Source of the DNA: Morella rubra
Lineage: Eukaryota > Streptophyta > Magnoliopsida > Fagales > Myricaceae
Assembly (NCBI GenBank): GCA_003952965.2
Contig: CM025855.1
Coordinates: forward strand, 28,910,502-28,974,501
DNA: 64,000 nucleotides
Reading direction: 5' to 3'
Below the pieces are notes generated by a model. It had not been told where the DNA came from. It ran no database searches and worked only from the letters and a program-made list of their open reading frames with translations. Made by a program: the position numbers and the translations under genes. Below, one piece after another: positions 44,901-57,198 of the stretch (position 1 is its first letter; the number at the start of each line of letters is the position of its first letter).

Positions 44901-46850
44901 CACCTCTCTTTTTCACCTGTTTGACATATTATATATATATATATATATGAGTTTGATTTAATTCTTTATTTCTTGAGCCTACCTTAGATCTTTATATACT
45001 TGTTTGCATACGCTTAATTTTCGTAATTTTTTTTAAAAATAGGTGATTTCATTTATCTTTATATTATTTCTCATTGAGTTTGATATTTATTATTATTTCA
45101 TTTCTATTTCCATTAGGGGATTTAATTTTGTTAAAGTCTTTCATAATGCTATTTATCTTTTCTTTTATCTCTTGTTTATATTCATAGTACTTAGCATGTT
45201 TCATGATCCTTAACTAGCATTTTATTAAATTATCTTAAGCCTATAGCAGAATATTGTGCCCTTAGTTTATAACCTAGTAACTAATGTTCTTCATTTTTTG
45301 GCATTATTGCATTACTGATTTGATGATACCATGCTTGGCCGAAATAGGTGTCTCTCTCTCTCATTTTCTCCTCTCTAGCCGAATTACATTAAGTGAATGA
45401 ATGCTTGGCTTTCTTTTGTCTTCTTGTGCATGCATTTAATGTTGGAAGACCACATGTCAAAAATTCCAAGTTTGCTTATTTGAGTTGAGTTATAGCTCAT
45501 GATTACATAGATATAGGTTTTAGGGTTAAGCTTATCCATTAAGGGTTAAACCGAACATTAGCTCTTGGGGTTCCTTGGATGTTGCCGACTTAGAGTGTGT
45601 AGAAAGAGAGAGAGGGTGTGAGGCATTTAACCAAAGAAGAAGAAGAGAAAAAAGAGAAGAAGAAGAAGAAGAATAACCAAAGGATAAAAAGAAGAAACAA
45701 AGGAGGAAAGAGAGAGCTGCAGCCGAAAAGTGAGAAAGGAGGAAAAGAGAAGAAAAATGGGAGAGGTTCGGCCTGCACCCGCCCTTTTTGGTTCCCTTCA
45801 CCTTTTGCTTTCTTTTTCTAACTCTTGTCTTGCTTTTAGGGTGCTTTGGTGCTTTGTCCAAAAGAAATCAGCATAAATCCATTGAGTAAGAGAGGTAAGG
45901 GTGAGTAGGTGTTGTATTTTTGGGGTTTGGGATGTCTTGTTCGGTGAGAGAGGGTATGGGGGGGCTCACGGATTGGCCTATTTTGCTATTGATGGAGTTA
46001 TGTGTTGAAGAGAATGGCATGCATGTGATGAACTTGTGAGAATGAATTCTTTTTGGTGCTAAGAGACTCAAAGGACCTGAATAGAGGTTGCTTGCTTTGC
46101 TCTGAATTTTTAAATGATTTTAAATGGATTAGTAAATGGCATTGAGCTACAAGCATGGGGATATTGGTGATTGTGGAAAGGATCTTCCTTTTGTATTCCT
46201 TACGAAGGATATTTTGTAAAAGAGAAACTCCGTGATCATAATAGAACTGTTTACATTTTCAAAAATTTCTCTTTTTCTATTTCTTTTCTTATGCCATATT
46301 TGAATTTATTTTTCTTAACTTTCGTTTCTTCTTTTAATTTTTCAAGTTAATTTCTAATGCCAATTTCTTAAATATCTCATTTTGTTTTTCATTATTCAAG
46401 TCAGAATTTCTAACTTCTAGATTTATTTGACATGTCCCCGTAATATATTTCTACTTTCAAATTAAATTTCACTTAAACATTTCCGCGAAGCCTTTTTCAA
46501 AGCCAATCATCAGGACTTTATAGAATCAATTCATGCCGTAATCTCCGCTTGTGTGCATACCATTGTTATAGGTGAGCCTAGGCAGTAAGTATTGGCACGG
46601 GGCGTGACAATGAGCTAGAGACTTAATCAGTGATATTATTTCAATCATATTAGCTCTTGTGGAATATAGTATGGTGGAAGGATAAATATTGGTATAATTG
46701 TTAGTAAAAGGGATTTTACAACACAATCTCATTATCTCGATCGTCAATTGTGATATGTTAGTAGATATGTTCACAATTTGTAGAAACCCACAAATTCGAA
46801 ATACAAAATATAAGGGTGTTAATGAAAAAGAGCTTTTCATTATTATCCTC
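44901..46850. other. No recognisable gene; purine-rich low-complexity block
   Basis: A GAA/GA-rich block lies at about 45600-45760 and produces long but meaningless frames on both strands. At 46600-46609 the phrase GGGGCGTGACA resembles the 3' end of a gypsy LTR, but no PBS or partner LTR was found. Confidence 0.45.
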
Positions 46851-46854
46851 ATCC

Positions 46855-47092
46855 TCTTTTGCGTCAGTAGAAAGGGAGGCCGAACTTCCTTAAGAGTTAG
46901 AAACGGCTCAAGTGACAATAGAAGAGATGAGGTCAAGGCAGAGCAACTATGAGGCGCTAAAAATCAATGGATGGGGGGCAAAGGCAAATGGAAGAGGAAC
47001 TTAAAATCAAACAATAACACATGGAGGAGGCTCAGACGCAAACGGAAGAGCAACTTCAACTAATCAAGGCACAAGTTTCACAACAAGATTCG
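46855..47092 (+). pseudogene. CACTA Transposase_24-type C-terminal coiled-coil remnant
   Basis: The plus strand reads ETAQVTIEEMRSRQSNYEAL, then in a shifted frame MEEAQTQTEEQLQLIKAQVS and QQDS before a stop at about 47090. This parallels LEEARLQIEEMRARQLEYEA and the EQ-rich tail of the protein at 31773-33509. It therefore looks like the tail of a related but different CACTA element on the plus strand. No terminus was found near it, and the rest of the gene is absent. Moderate similarity over a coiled coil is weak evidence on its own. Confidence 0.45.
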
Positions 47093-48650
47093 TAGGTAGG
47101 GCTCCATTTGACATTATGAGGTTTCCACTATGGGTTTTGGTTCTGTTGATAGTTTTGGACTTGAGTTGGAATCTTAGAATATTTTTTAGGATTTGGACTT
47201 ATGTGAAGTAGTGTGATACTTATTTTGACTTTTTAGAATTGTAGAACTTTGAAACTTTGTCTATTTCAAATTACATTGTGTGTATTGAGATATTTGTAAT
47301 TTGAGAATATTTTTAGGTTCAAAGAGTATTTTGGTACTAAGATATATGTATTAATTATAAATTATAAATGTATTTTCGAATTTTGTAAACAAATAATACT
47401 TTCGAACAGAATATCGAACAGACGTTGTTGTTCAAACGAGAGTTTTTATGATGACCTACAAATTGGTCATTGTAAGTCTACAATGTATTAGTGATGAAAT
47501 TTGTTGTTACAAAAGATCTCGTTCAAACTACAATGTCTATTCGAACCAACTTTCAACGACGAACAAGTTGCAGTTGAAAAGACAACCAGATTTGGTGCCA
47601 TTCAATTTTTAGAGATGAAATTAAACTTTTAGCAGCGAAAACAGTAATCATCTGCAACGGAAAAAAATCATCGAAATTTTTTTTTCGCCGCTGAAAATTG
47701 TTTTAGCGTCGGCCGCATATTTTCATCGCTGATTAGCAGATGTAACGGGGGCTTCAACAGCAAAATGGTGACGGAAAAAAAAAATCTGAAAGAGAGTCAG
47801 GTTGGTAAATTAAGGGAAGCGAAATCTTAGGGTTGATGAGTACTTCAGGATAGAGGCGCTAGCTAAGCTTTTGGAGATCTCGTTGGGCCGCTAACTTCTG
47901 TCATTATAAAATGATTGCGTCGGTTATTCTCCGCCATGGCTTTATAAACGACATATAAGCATCGTCTCGGTCTTTAATATTCCTCTTACCTAGTAGGTTG
48001 GTGCTGACGAAGATTCACATAGTACATCTTAGATTCAGTTCTTATTGGAAGTGACATAGTAATGTTTTGCTTCAGTAGCTTCATTGACAAGTCCGTACAT
48101 AAGATAATAATTTATCACTTCAATACTATTAGTGTGTATAAGAATTAGGGATGAGATTTTTTATAATTCTTTATCTAAATTATATAATATAATTTAAAGA
48201 AAGACATAAACATAAGATAAATTTTATTATAAAATTTATTCTATTTAAAATTTTATTGTAGAGTTTACTTTATTTATAAAAAAATTTAATCTAAGAATTA
48301 AAAATTAAAAGATCACTCCTACATATACTCATAGCACGATGCAAAAATAAATATATATTTTTTATAATAACTACAAAATTAAATATTTCTCTTCACAGAA
48401 AAGGACAAAATTCTTCGTAATAGCCGGCAGAACAAAGGGCAGAGTGGTGGCTGGTGGGACAAGATTATGAATGAAATCGTACCTCCGACGTAAGCTGAGA
48501 AAATAATTGACTTTAAATCAATCCCACGAAGCAATAATTTAATAACCTGACGGTGGCATCCCAACCACTAAAGGTGATGCCGTTTAAGATACCAGCTCCG
48601 TTATCTACCCAGAGAGGAGAATTGAAGAATGAATTAAATTAAAAATTCCT
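47093..48650. other. No recognisable gene
   Basis: Between about 47400 and 47760 there are phrases such as ATCATCTGCAACGGAAAA, TAGCAGCGAAAAC and TTCATCGCTGATTAGCAG in mixed orientation that may be subterminal sequence of the CACTA relative whose protein tail lies at 46855-47092. No CACTA terminus was found. From 47900 on the sequence looks unique. Confidence 0.35.
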
Positions 48651-49877
48651 ACAAAACATTCGTTCCCGACCTCTCTCTAGACTGCTTCCTGCCAGCAGTC
48701 TACGTTCGTCATTCCCGACCTCTCTCTTCTCATCTGCGCTTTTTTCTTATTTTTCTTTCTGATGGCGTGAATTGTTTTTTCGGGTAACCTTGTTCTTGGC
48801 TTTTGGGGTTTTTATGGAGAGGGTTTTGAGTATATTTTGATTTGCAATTTCAGGAAACTTGTCTTAGCAACCCATTACCAGCAACGCCTTTGCGTGGATG
48901 AATACCGACCCGCCTCGCCATCAAGGAATCCTCCTCCCCAACCTCTTGGTAACGCTTACTATCACTCATCCTCGATCTATGTAGCAGTAGCACCCCATGC
49001 TGTGTGTGTTAAGTAGTATAAATTAGGAGCATGCCTTCTTTGTTTCCAAGAACAAATATTTTTAAGTATATAGTCAATTAGCATTAAAACGAGGCATTTC
49101 CTATCAACATTTACTTGTATATGCAGCATTAAAATTATTCAAACACTATTCATGTTAGGATAATGTCCATGTTTGGGAAACAATTTTGATTATAATTTCT
49201 TTGTCGAATCGGTTGCCAAAATGACGAGTGTTTTAAGTTGGTTTTGTAAAAATTGAGTTCTCAATCTGGGTTTGGGAACATTTATGGTATTCCCCGGAAC
49301 TTTAGAAAACAAAAAAGAGTACGGAATAGGGTGAGAAACAGAGGGGGGAAACAGAAAAAATAAATGCCGCAAGCTGGAAGGCGTGGGACTAGCGCGATGG
49401 GGTGGATATCCGGGAGATAGGAAAGGGACCTCTCATATCTTCACCATCTTCTATGCAAGACCAGGTCTTCCCCCATGCTCCCCACCCACACAGGTGTTGC
49501 GTGGGTTAAGAGGGGTTCGGGTTCAATCCTAAATGCAAAGTTCTAATGTGTGCTATGAAAGGGTGACTATTGGGAGCACATTAATGAAATACATCGACAC
49601 TAAGATTGTTTAGTCAAAAAAATGAAAAAGAAGAGATGCTCAGTACTGGTGTTAAACATCTCTCGACACGCCCTCGTCTATGCGAGACAAATTCCTCCCT
49701 TGCCCCCCACGTAGTTGTGGCATGGGGCGGAGAGGCCGCCCCTCAATCAGGGGTCGTAGATCCATACTTGTGGAGCCTCCTTTCTTGTGCTTCTAGAATA
49801 GGATATGGTTTCAATTTATTTTATTAGACTTCTAAAAGGCCACAACTAATTCTTTGGTTTTTTTCTTTCTTTCGTAG
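48651..49877 (+). other. Likely 5' leader and intron of the DUF247 gene
   Basis: A CTCTCT-rich stretch at 48665-48740 could be leader sequence. CCTCTTG|GTAACG near 48950 is a possible donor, and TTTTTTTCTTTCTTTCGTAG ending at 49877 is a strong polypyrimidine/AG acceptor. DUF247 genes often have a 5' UTR intron. Transcript evidence would be needed; the exon limits are inferred. Confidence 0.4.
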
Positions 49878-49924
49878 ATTCGCAAGGCAAATTGCAATTC
49901 TTCATTGGTAAGAAGAAAGATTAC

Positions 49925-51287
49925 ATGATGACGAGCAATGTTGAGATGGCCGAAATAATTGAAGCAGAAGAACATATGATTATAAATTCCAATACAAGCA
50001 ATCAAACATCTATTGACATTGGAGATGTGAAAGTAATTGCATCTGGGATTCAGAGAAAGCTTTTCCATAAATCTCCAGCGTCATCTCAATGCTCCATATT
50101 TAGAGTCCCAAATAAATTACGGAAGCATATGGAAAAGGTTTTTGTTCCAGAAGTAGTTTCGATTGGCCCATTTCATCCCCATGGAAATAAGAAGCTAGAA
50201 GCAATGGAGAAAACTAAGTTGTGGTATTCGCATGGTCTCCTAAGTCGAGCACCAACTGAGAGAACAACTTTGGAATGCTTTGTACAAGAAATTGGAAGCA
50301 TGGAGCAACATTGTCGTGAAAGTTATGCAGAAGAAATTCATCTCAGCAAAGAGGAATTCATAGAGATGATGGTGGTTGACGGTTGTTTCATCATTGAATT
50401 CCTCCGCAAGTATTTGGAAATGGGAGCGGTACCAGATAAGGAAGATTCCGTGTTCAACATGTCATGGATGCCGTGGCAAATAGGAGTTGACTTGCTTCTA
50501 CTTGAGAATCAGCTTCCATGGTGCGTGCTGGACTGTTTGTTCAATTCGACCAAGTCAAAGAAGGTTGACCATAGATCTGCACTTGATCTTGTCGTCAATT
50601 GGTTATCTAAAGCACGTGGAACTTCCCTTGGCAATGTTTCCGGAGATACAGAACAAGCATTTACTCGACTGTTACCAAAACCGCTTAGCTGGATCATACC
50701 AGGCTCACCATGTATCGTCTGTGAAATGGGATCCAATTCCGTTGGCAACCGAACTTCGGCAAGCTGGAATCAAATTTGAAGTTGGAGACAGACGCAATAA
50801 GCTTGATGTAACTTTCAAATCCGGTGTGATGAAAATTCCATCTATAAGCATTCAGGAGTACACAGAATCTGACTTCAGAAACATTATCGCATATGAGCAG
50901 TGTGATCCGAGGCGGGACCTTAAAGTCACCTCCTATGTTGTGCTCTTGGATAACCTTATCAACACTAGCAAAGATGTGGATCTTCTTAGACAGCAAAAAA
51001 TTCTACAAATCTCTCAGAGCAATGAAGACATAGCAAGTTACTTGAACAGGCTTTATCATGATGTTTATATCGATGATTTTCTTTATAAAGGCATGTATGT
51101 GGACGTGAATAAATATTACGAGCAAACGTGGAACAGATGGCGAACAATTTTGAAGCGAGATTACTTCAACACTCCATGGACGACCATGTCAGTCATAGCT
51201 GCAATCTTCATTCTTAGTTTTACGTTTTTGCAGACCTGTTATTCTGTAATCACTTACTATAAAAAGCAACCTCCTGAAGTCAGTTAA
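49925..51287 (+). pseudogene. DUF247 membrane protein gene with one frameshift
   Basis: The plant DUF247 family (PF03140): proteins of about 400-500 residues with one C-terminal membrane span, function mostly unknown; some members act in grass self-incompatibility. ATG at 49925 (MMTSNVEMAEIIEAEEHMII) is preferred because a splice acceptor lies at 49877 (TTTCTTTCGTAG) and the upstream ATG exon near 48893-48945 would not join in frame. Family motifs: IFRVPNKLRKHMEKVFVPEV, VSIGPFHPHG, VDGCFIIEFLR, DLLLLENQLPW. Near 50650 one frame ends its homology (SGDTE) and another resumes it (NKHLLDCYQN, VKWDPIPLATELRQAGIKFE, MKIPSISIQE, AYEQCDP, LDNLINTSKDV). The C-terminus TTMSVIAAIFILSFTFLQTC is the membrane span; it stops at 51287. 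All else is intact, so it is a recent pseudogene, a polymorphism or a sequencing error. Confidence 0.9.
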
Positions 51288-51425
51288 CCAACTGTACTTA
51301 TCTCCGTGTATGCTTCTCCCAACCAACTGTACCTATCTCACTGTATGCTTCTCCCAACAATTGGATCAAACATAGTGCGAATCCTATTGAGGTTACTTTT
51401 CTTTTGTTTTTATTTTTTGTTTTGT

Positions 51426-51687
51426 GTTTGCTCTAACTCCATTTACGAAGTAATCATTTTCATTAGAAATAACCAAATGCATGCTTACATTATTTCCTTT
51501 TTATTTTGGGCTTATGAATCAGCTAGCTATTAAAGATGTGTACATGGACTCTCATCACAAAGATAGTCCTCAAGTAAATACTTTTGCTCATGCATTATTC
51601 CAATTCCAAGGAAGAAAGATGGAATTTGGACACGACTCGAACTAGCATATACAGAGAGCAGTAACAAGAATTTCTTATAGAAGAGGT
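51426..51687. repeat. 3' flank of the DUF247 gene, first copy of a direct duplication
   Basis: This sequence is repeated in the same orientation at 55722-55977 with about 85-90 percent visible identity (shared: GTAATCATTTTC, TACATTATTTCCTTTT, TGAATCAGCT, TCTCATCACAAAGAT, AGCAGTAACAAGAATTTCTT). It ends exactly where the copia LTR starts. Confidence 0.88.
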
Positions 51688-51690
51688 ATG

Positions 51691-52916
51691 TGTTAGAGCG
51701 CGAGATCGCAGTAGAAATTATCGTTGAATTAAAGTACTCCAAGTGTTCTGCCTCCTTTATATTCATGCACACAGTTCTTGAGAGAATTTAGAGAGAGAGT
51801 CTCAAACGTGAAAAATGAATTTTGTTATCTCTCAAATGAACTTCTGAGCTATTTATAATTGCTTGCTCAAAAGTCAATTGTGCTTATACGTGGGATCTTT
51901 AGGGATCTAAAATCTCAGCAGTAGGATCATCATAAAAAACTCTTTTTCATTAACCCCTTTATATTCTGTAATCCAAATTTATGGGCATCTACAAATTGTG
52001 ACCATGTCCATTAACGTATCACAATTGACCCCGAGATAATGATGTGAAATCCCTTTCGCTAACAATTATACGCTTATTTATCCTTCCACCATACTATATA
52101 TTCCACATGAGCAAATAGGACCGGAATAATATCACCGATTAAGTCCTTAGCTCATATAACTCTTAATTCTCAATCTGTACCCAATTGTACTCCCAAAAAA
52201 GTTTCAAAAACAATTTTCGCAAATAATTACTTTATATATATAGATATAAGTAAAACCGTGAAAACACATTTCACAAAATTCTGCTGCGCAGGGTTTTTAT
52301 TTGAGTCCAACAATATACAGACATAATGAATATATTGCCTCATCAAGAGACTGGTAGATTCCATATTGAGCAATTATACAAATTCACTTACTATGCACAA
52401 TGTCCAATATTATCTGGAATATTTGATCTGCGAAGATCATCACCAAATGACTCAGTCAAAGCACAACACACAACAAGCAAACCTGCATAACTCCTCAGGT
52501 CTAAGGAAACATAAGCTAATTGTGTTGAATATCATTCTCTACATCAATGATCGTTTCCAAAATGTATTCATATTTGATCCAGTTCAATGCATGTACTCTT
52601 ACATTATCCACTGTCTGCTTAAGTCACCACCTCAATGACGGAGTCCATCATTCTATCTTATAGAGGCACAACGAGTGTAGACTATTTGTACATTATCATG
52701 TTTCTCGGTCTAGAATAAAGTGAGTCAACAAGGATCCAAAAAGTCATACTCCCCGCCTCCGATTCATTAATCATTGGCCTGACTTTTCTACAATGTTGCT
52801 CAACAATATGACATTTTATGTCATTGCAATACCCAAAATAATATACAAGTGATTAATCACAATAATAATTATCTCATAATATTTAAAATGATTGTTTTGA
52901 GGGCATACATCTAATA
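51691..52916 (-). mobile_element. Ty1/copia 3' LTR, best-preserved copy
   Basis: It runs from TGTTAGAGCGCGAGATCGCA (51691) to GAGGGCATACATCTAATA (52916). The termini TGTTAG and CTAATA are inverted repeats with one change. On the minus strand a polypurine tract (TGCAAGTGAGAGAT, 52917-52930) sits directly before the LTR, and copia RNase H sequence lies before that. At 1226 bp it is the reference for the other LTR pieces in this window. Confidence 0.85.
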
Positions 52917-52930
52917 ATCTCTCACTTGCA

Positions 52931-53690
52931 CTCAGAACCAATCAGACATGTACTTGACACCCATGGACTCTAAATGCTTATCAAACACTTTCTGAGTCAA
53001 TGGTTTAGTAAATAGGTCTGCGATATTCTCATCTGATGCTATTTTAGTCATCACTACATAATCCCGATTCACAATGCCACGAATAAGATGAAATCTTCTT
53101 TCTATGTGTTTTGTCCTTTAATAAGCCCTAAGTTCCATCATCTGTGCTATAGCACCATTGTTATCACAATAAATGGTGATCGGGGACTCTATCGAATGGA
53201 CAACTTCAAGCTCTTGTATGAATTTTCATATCCACAAAGCTTCCTTTGCAGATTCGCTGGCAGCAATATATTCTGCCTCAGTGGTAGAGTCAGCAGTGAT
53301 GTTCTGCTTGAAACTTCCCAACTCACTGCTCCTTTAAACAATGTAAACACAAATCAGATATAGATCTTCTATCATTAATATCTGATTGAAAATCTGAAAT
53401 GTGTATCCCTGAACAGTCAGTATATCCTCCCCACCACACACTAGATAATAGTGTTTGGTTCTTCTCAAGTATTTAAGAATATGTTTGACCGCTGTCCAGT
53501 GTTCAAGGCCTGGGTCTAACTGATATCTACTCACAACACTAACTGCATGACTTATATCTGGCCTTGTACAAAGCATTGCATACATGAGGCTTCCTAGAGC
53601 AGAAGCATAAGGAAACTTCCTTGTCTTATCTCTCTATTCCTGTGTCTTAGGAGACATCTTCGTAGAGAGATGAATATTATGCCAATTCCA
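52931..53690 (-). pseudogene. Ty1/copia RT C-terminus and RNase H remnant
   Basis: On the minus strand from the high end: KMSPKTQE, PYASALGSLMYAMLCTRPDI, SHAVSVVSRYQLDPGLEHWT, AVKHILKYLRRTKHYYLVCG (53690-53440), the end of copia RT. A deletion or decay follows near 53400-53330. RNase H pieces come next: AEYIAASES-like, EALWI-like, VVHSIESPITIYCDNNGAI, KTKHIERRFHLI-like, IASDENIADLFTKPL, and KHLESMGVKYMSDW-like (53280-52940). Stops interrupt it. No gag, integrase or RT palm is left; the element is cut at about 53690. Confidence 0.85.
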
Positions 53691-55721
53691 GATAGTGGAA
53701 GAGATCTAAAATATGTAATACACCATCAACAATAATGTCAAAAGGAAAATATTTCAAGCTAAAAGTAACCTATCACTTTATCATCGATGCCAAAATTGCT
53801 GAAGAGAATTAGCCACAACAATCTTCTGATCTCAACAATTTAATAACAAACACCTCATAGAAAGAAGGATATAGTCAATGGTCTCAGGAAGTTTTTTCCT
53901 TGATAGCAACAATCACAAACCCAAAAGAACTAGGAAAAAGTACCGTTGAAATCTTCTACTTAAACTGAAGAAGCACTGATAAACAACAATGACTTCAGCT
54001 TGAAATCTTTTTTCCAATGAGATTGATTACAAAACCAAATGGAATAAAGTAATACTTTTTCGTATAAATTTCCAAGAAATTGCCTAGGAGTGAAAGTAAC
54101 TTTTTCACCAGTGAAATATGACCCTATTGATCGAGGCATAACCTAAAAACTGGAACTGAAGTTCAAGTCAATAGATAAGAGGACACTGTCAAAATGGGAT
54201 AAGAAGTTTCCTAATGTAAATGGGTTTCCCTGTTCAGATGACTCCCTATTCCATATAACCCCTATTTATAAAACTTATTGGATTTCTAACCACTCTCACT
54301 ACTTCCTAGACTCAACCTAAGGCTGCATGTAGGACAAACAACTCTTCTATATCAACAATTTCAAAAAGAAACTACAATAAGAGCAAAATGATGTCCAACA
54401 GGGATGCATGGGCCGTGCATTATTTAAGTAGACAATGTCTCACCCCATAGATGGACAATAAGCACTTCTCTCCAAAGGGTGAACAACATTAACCTATCGG
54501 TACAATTAGGAATTCTTGTTATCTCCCCACTAATAATTTTGCCTTAAAACTTAAATGATGAAGCCTTCATATTAGAGCTACAGTGGTAACCCAACCAATG
54601 CAACACCAATATGACCTATAAAAAATTCAACAAAAGTTTATTAACTCAATAACCTTAAGAAATATTAATCATCAAAGCGTAAAAATGGGAGTATTTTGTT
54701 TGTCTGTACTGAAATTTGGAGTCATATAGGAAACCTTCAAAATCTTTATTTCCAATAGTGAGTAATCATTGCTTTAAATGAATGAATATCCAAGAGCAAA
54801 AAGATGTTTCCTCCTAAATGAGGGACTAAAGGAAAAAAATAGGTAAGGACAATAACAGATAAAGACAAAAATAGATAAGGACAAGCAGATACAAATACAT
54901 ATTAGGCAGACACAAACAAAGGAGAACGTGCTTTTATGCTTCCCGTGTGGTCCCCCCTCATTGACTTCAGATCCCACGAAAAAGGATAGACCAGGACTCC
55001 ATATAAACAATAATATGGTCCGCCCTCACCCATTCACACTAATATAAACGATAATATTCATTCCTGTGTGGTCCCCCCTCACCCACTCACAATAATATAA
55101 ATGATAATAGAACAAAAGCCATTAACTTGTCACCCACTGACCTAACATAAAGCACCAGACTCTGACTCATTCGCAAAACTAGTATAAAGAAGAGCAATAG
55201 CATATGAGTTGGGCGAAAAAAGTATAAAAACCATACCTTCGTTCCAAAAGCAACGGTGTTCTTCCTTGCGATGGGGGGGGCGAAATCTCAACCCAAAAAA
55301 GCTTCAAACATAGTTGATTTCAGAGGGAATGGGTTTGTCTTTGGGGGCAACGAAAATGAGACTTGAGCCTTTTTTACAGATGCACCCAAAATGCAGAGTT
55401 TAGTTAGGGCACCTGGGGGGGGGGGGGAATAATTAAAAATTCCAACAGTTATGTTGTGTCAAAATGTACCGCATTTTGTGTTTGAATTTTAGTCAAATTG
55501 AATGGGGGCATTCTAGTCTTTTTCGCATATCTGGGTGTCATGTGCCCATCACGTGTGACGGAAAACGTCCTCTTTAAAGCCAAAACTGGGTCAAAAGCGA
55601 ATTGAAACACGACACATAAATCCATGGTGGTGGGTTGTGACAAGTTTGAGTATGGGGGGTATTTGAGATTTGGGTGTAAGTTCATGGGGGGAAAATGTAA
55701 TTAACCCTTTTATTTTTATTT
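53691..55721. other. No recognisable gene; short direct repeats
   Basis: At about 54935-55110 the phrase GTGTGGTCCCCCCTCACCCA with ATAATATAAACGATAATA recurs two to three times. A G13 run is at about 55417-55429. No coding similarity was seen. Confidence 0.45.
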
Positions 55722-55977
55722 TTTCTAGATTTGCTTCAACTCCGTTTACTAGGTAATCATTTTCTTAAGAAATAAGCAAATGCCTACATTATTTCCTTTT
55801 CATTTTGGGTTTATGAATCAGCTATTAAAGACATGTACATGGATTCTCATCACAAAGATTGTCCTCAATTAAATACTTTTGCTCGTGCATTAGCTCACTT
55901 CCAAAGAAGAAAGATTGAATTCAGACATGATTCAAAGTAGCATAGAGAGCAGTAACAAGAATTTCTTATAGAAGAGT
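55722..55977. repeat. 3' flank of the DUF247 gene, second copy
   Basis: Direct repeat of 51426-51687. Here the sequence reads on past GAAGAGTT without a copia LTR. No DUF247 coding sequence remains upstream of it. Confidence 0.88.
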
Positions 55978-57198
55978 TACACTATCAAATAGTTAGCTTG
56001 TTTAGACCTTAATTTTTATTTTTATTACATAGAAAAAAAAGGTACAAGATGAATACAAAATTAGCAAAAAAAGCTAGAAAATTCCTTTTGGTAAGGGAGC
56101 AGAAATTTATTGGTTCGAAACACATCTGCAAATATTGAAAGAGTGTGCTAAAAAAACCTGCGATTGCTCCCCGTTGATCTTTTGGTCAATCAATGGGAGC
56201 ATGATTAACAGCAGAATAAGAGGCAAAGACACTAAAAGAAAATGCACTTTGGGTGTCAAAAAATGTTGTCACCCAATGTGCATATTTAGTCACCAAAGGT
56301 TTTGGGTGACAAAATCGAGTTGTCATCCGGTTTGTCACCTAAAGCCTGTCACCAAAGGTTTTTTATGACAATTTTCGTGTTTTGTCATTCAAAACCATCC
56401 GGACGCAAACAATACCATGTCTGAATGGTTTTCTGCCATATTGACGAAATTCAAAATCGTCATGGCCCAGTATTCTCCATCCGTTCGCATGAGGACTACG
56501 AACATTTGGTCCAATGTGACAAAATGCATTTTGTCATGGAATATACGTGCACATGGTAATATACAACCATCTGCATGATAACATAAAAACGTGCGCAAGG
56601 TAATATAAAGATGTCCACACCGTTATTTCATTTATGACGAAATAGTTTTTTGTCACCTCAAAAGCCATTTGAACACGTACCCCGTTAGTGCAGAAGCTTA
56701 GTCTATTGAACTCGTGGAAACATGTTTTTCTCCCGTTTTAACGGTTGTTAATTAAAGGATCGTGTGCAGGGAAGAATAAACCTGCGAACAAATGGTATTT
56801 CATGTGAAGTGTGCGGACGGATTGTTATGCGTGCGCACGTCTTAACTACAAAAACCATTTAGACGACCTTGTTACCGTTCAAACCCTTTGTTACATATTT
56901 GAATTAATTTAATTAAAAATTTAAAAATAATTTGCAAATAATACAAATAGAAAAATATTCAATTCACATAATAATAATAATAAAATGTCTACAAATATGT
57001 AATCGTCATTAAAAGAAACTAAAATACATAATTGATAAGTACTGATCAATTAGTGAAAATACATAAATCTACCCAAATTTTTGTTTATTGTCGTACAGGA
57101 ATGCGGCTGTTTGATGTGCTCCATCATCTGCTCACGCATATGTGGTTCCATTAGTTGCATCATCCGTTCTTACTGTTCTACTAGGTTTCGTTGCTGCT

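Noticed and set aside
45532..45861. Long frames on both strands rich in S/F or K/E
   Set aside because: Produced by the GAA/GA-rich low-complexity block.
46526..46936. 136-residue minus-strand frame
   Set aside because: No family pattern; AT-rich, and it overlaps the plus-strand transposase remnant.
49380..49530. Possible tRNA-derived SINE (GTTCAATCC resembles a pol III B box)
   Set aside because: The only A-box-like sequence is about 120 bp upstream, too far, and no poly-A end or target duplication was seen.
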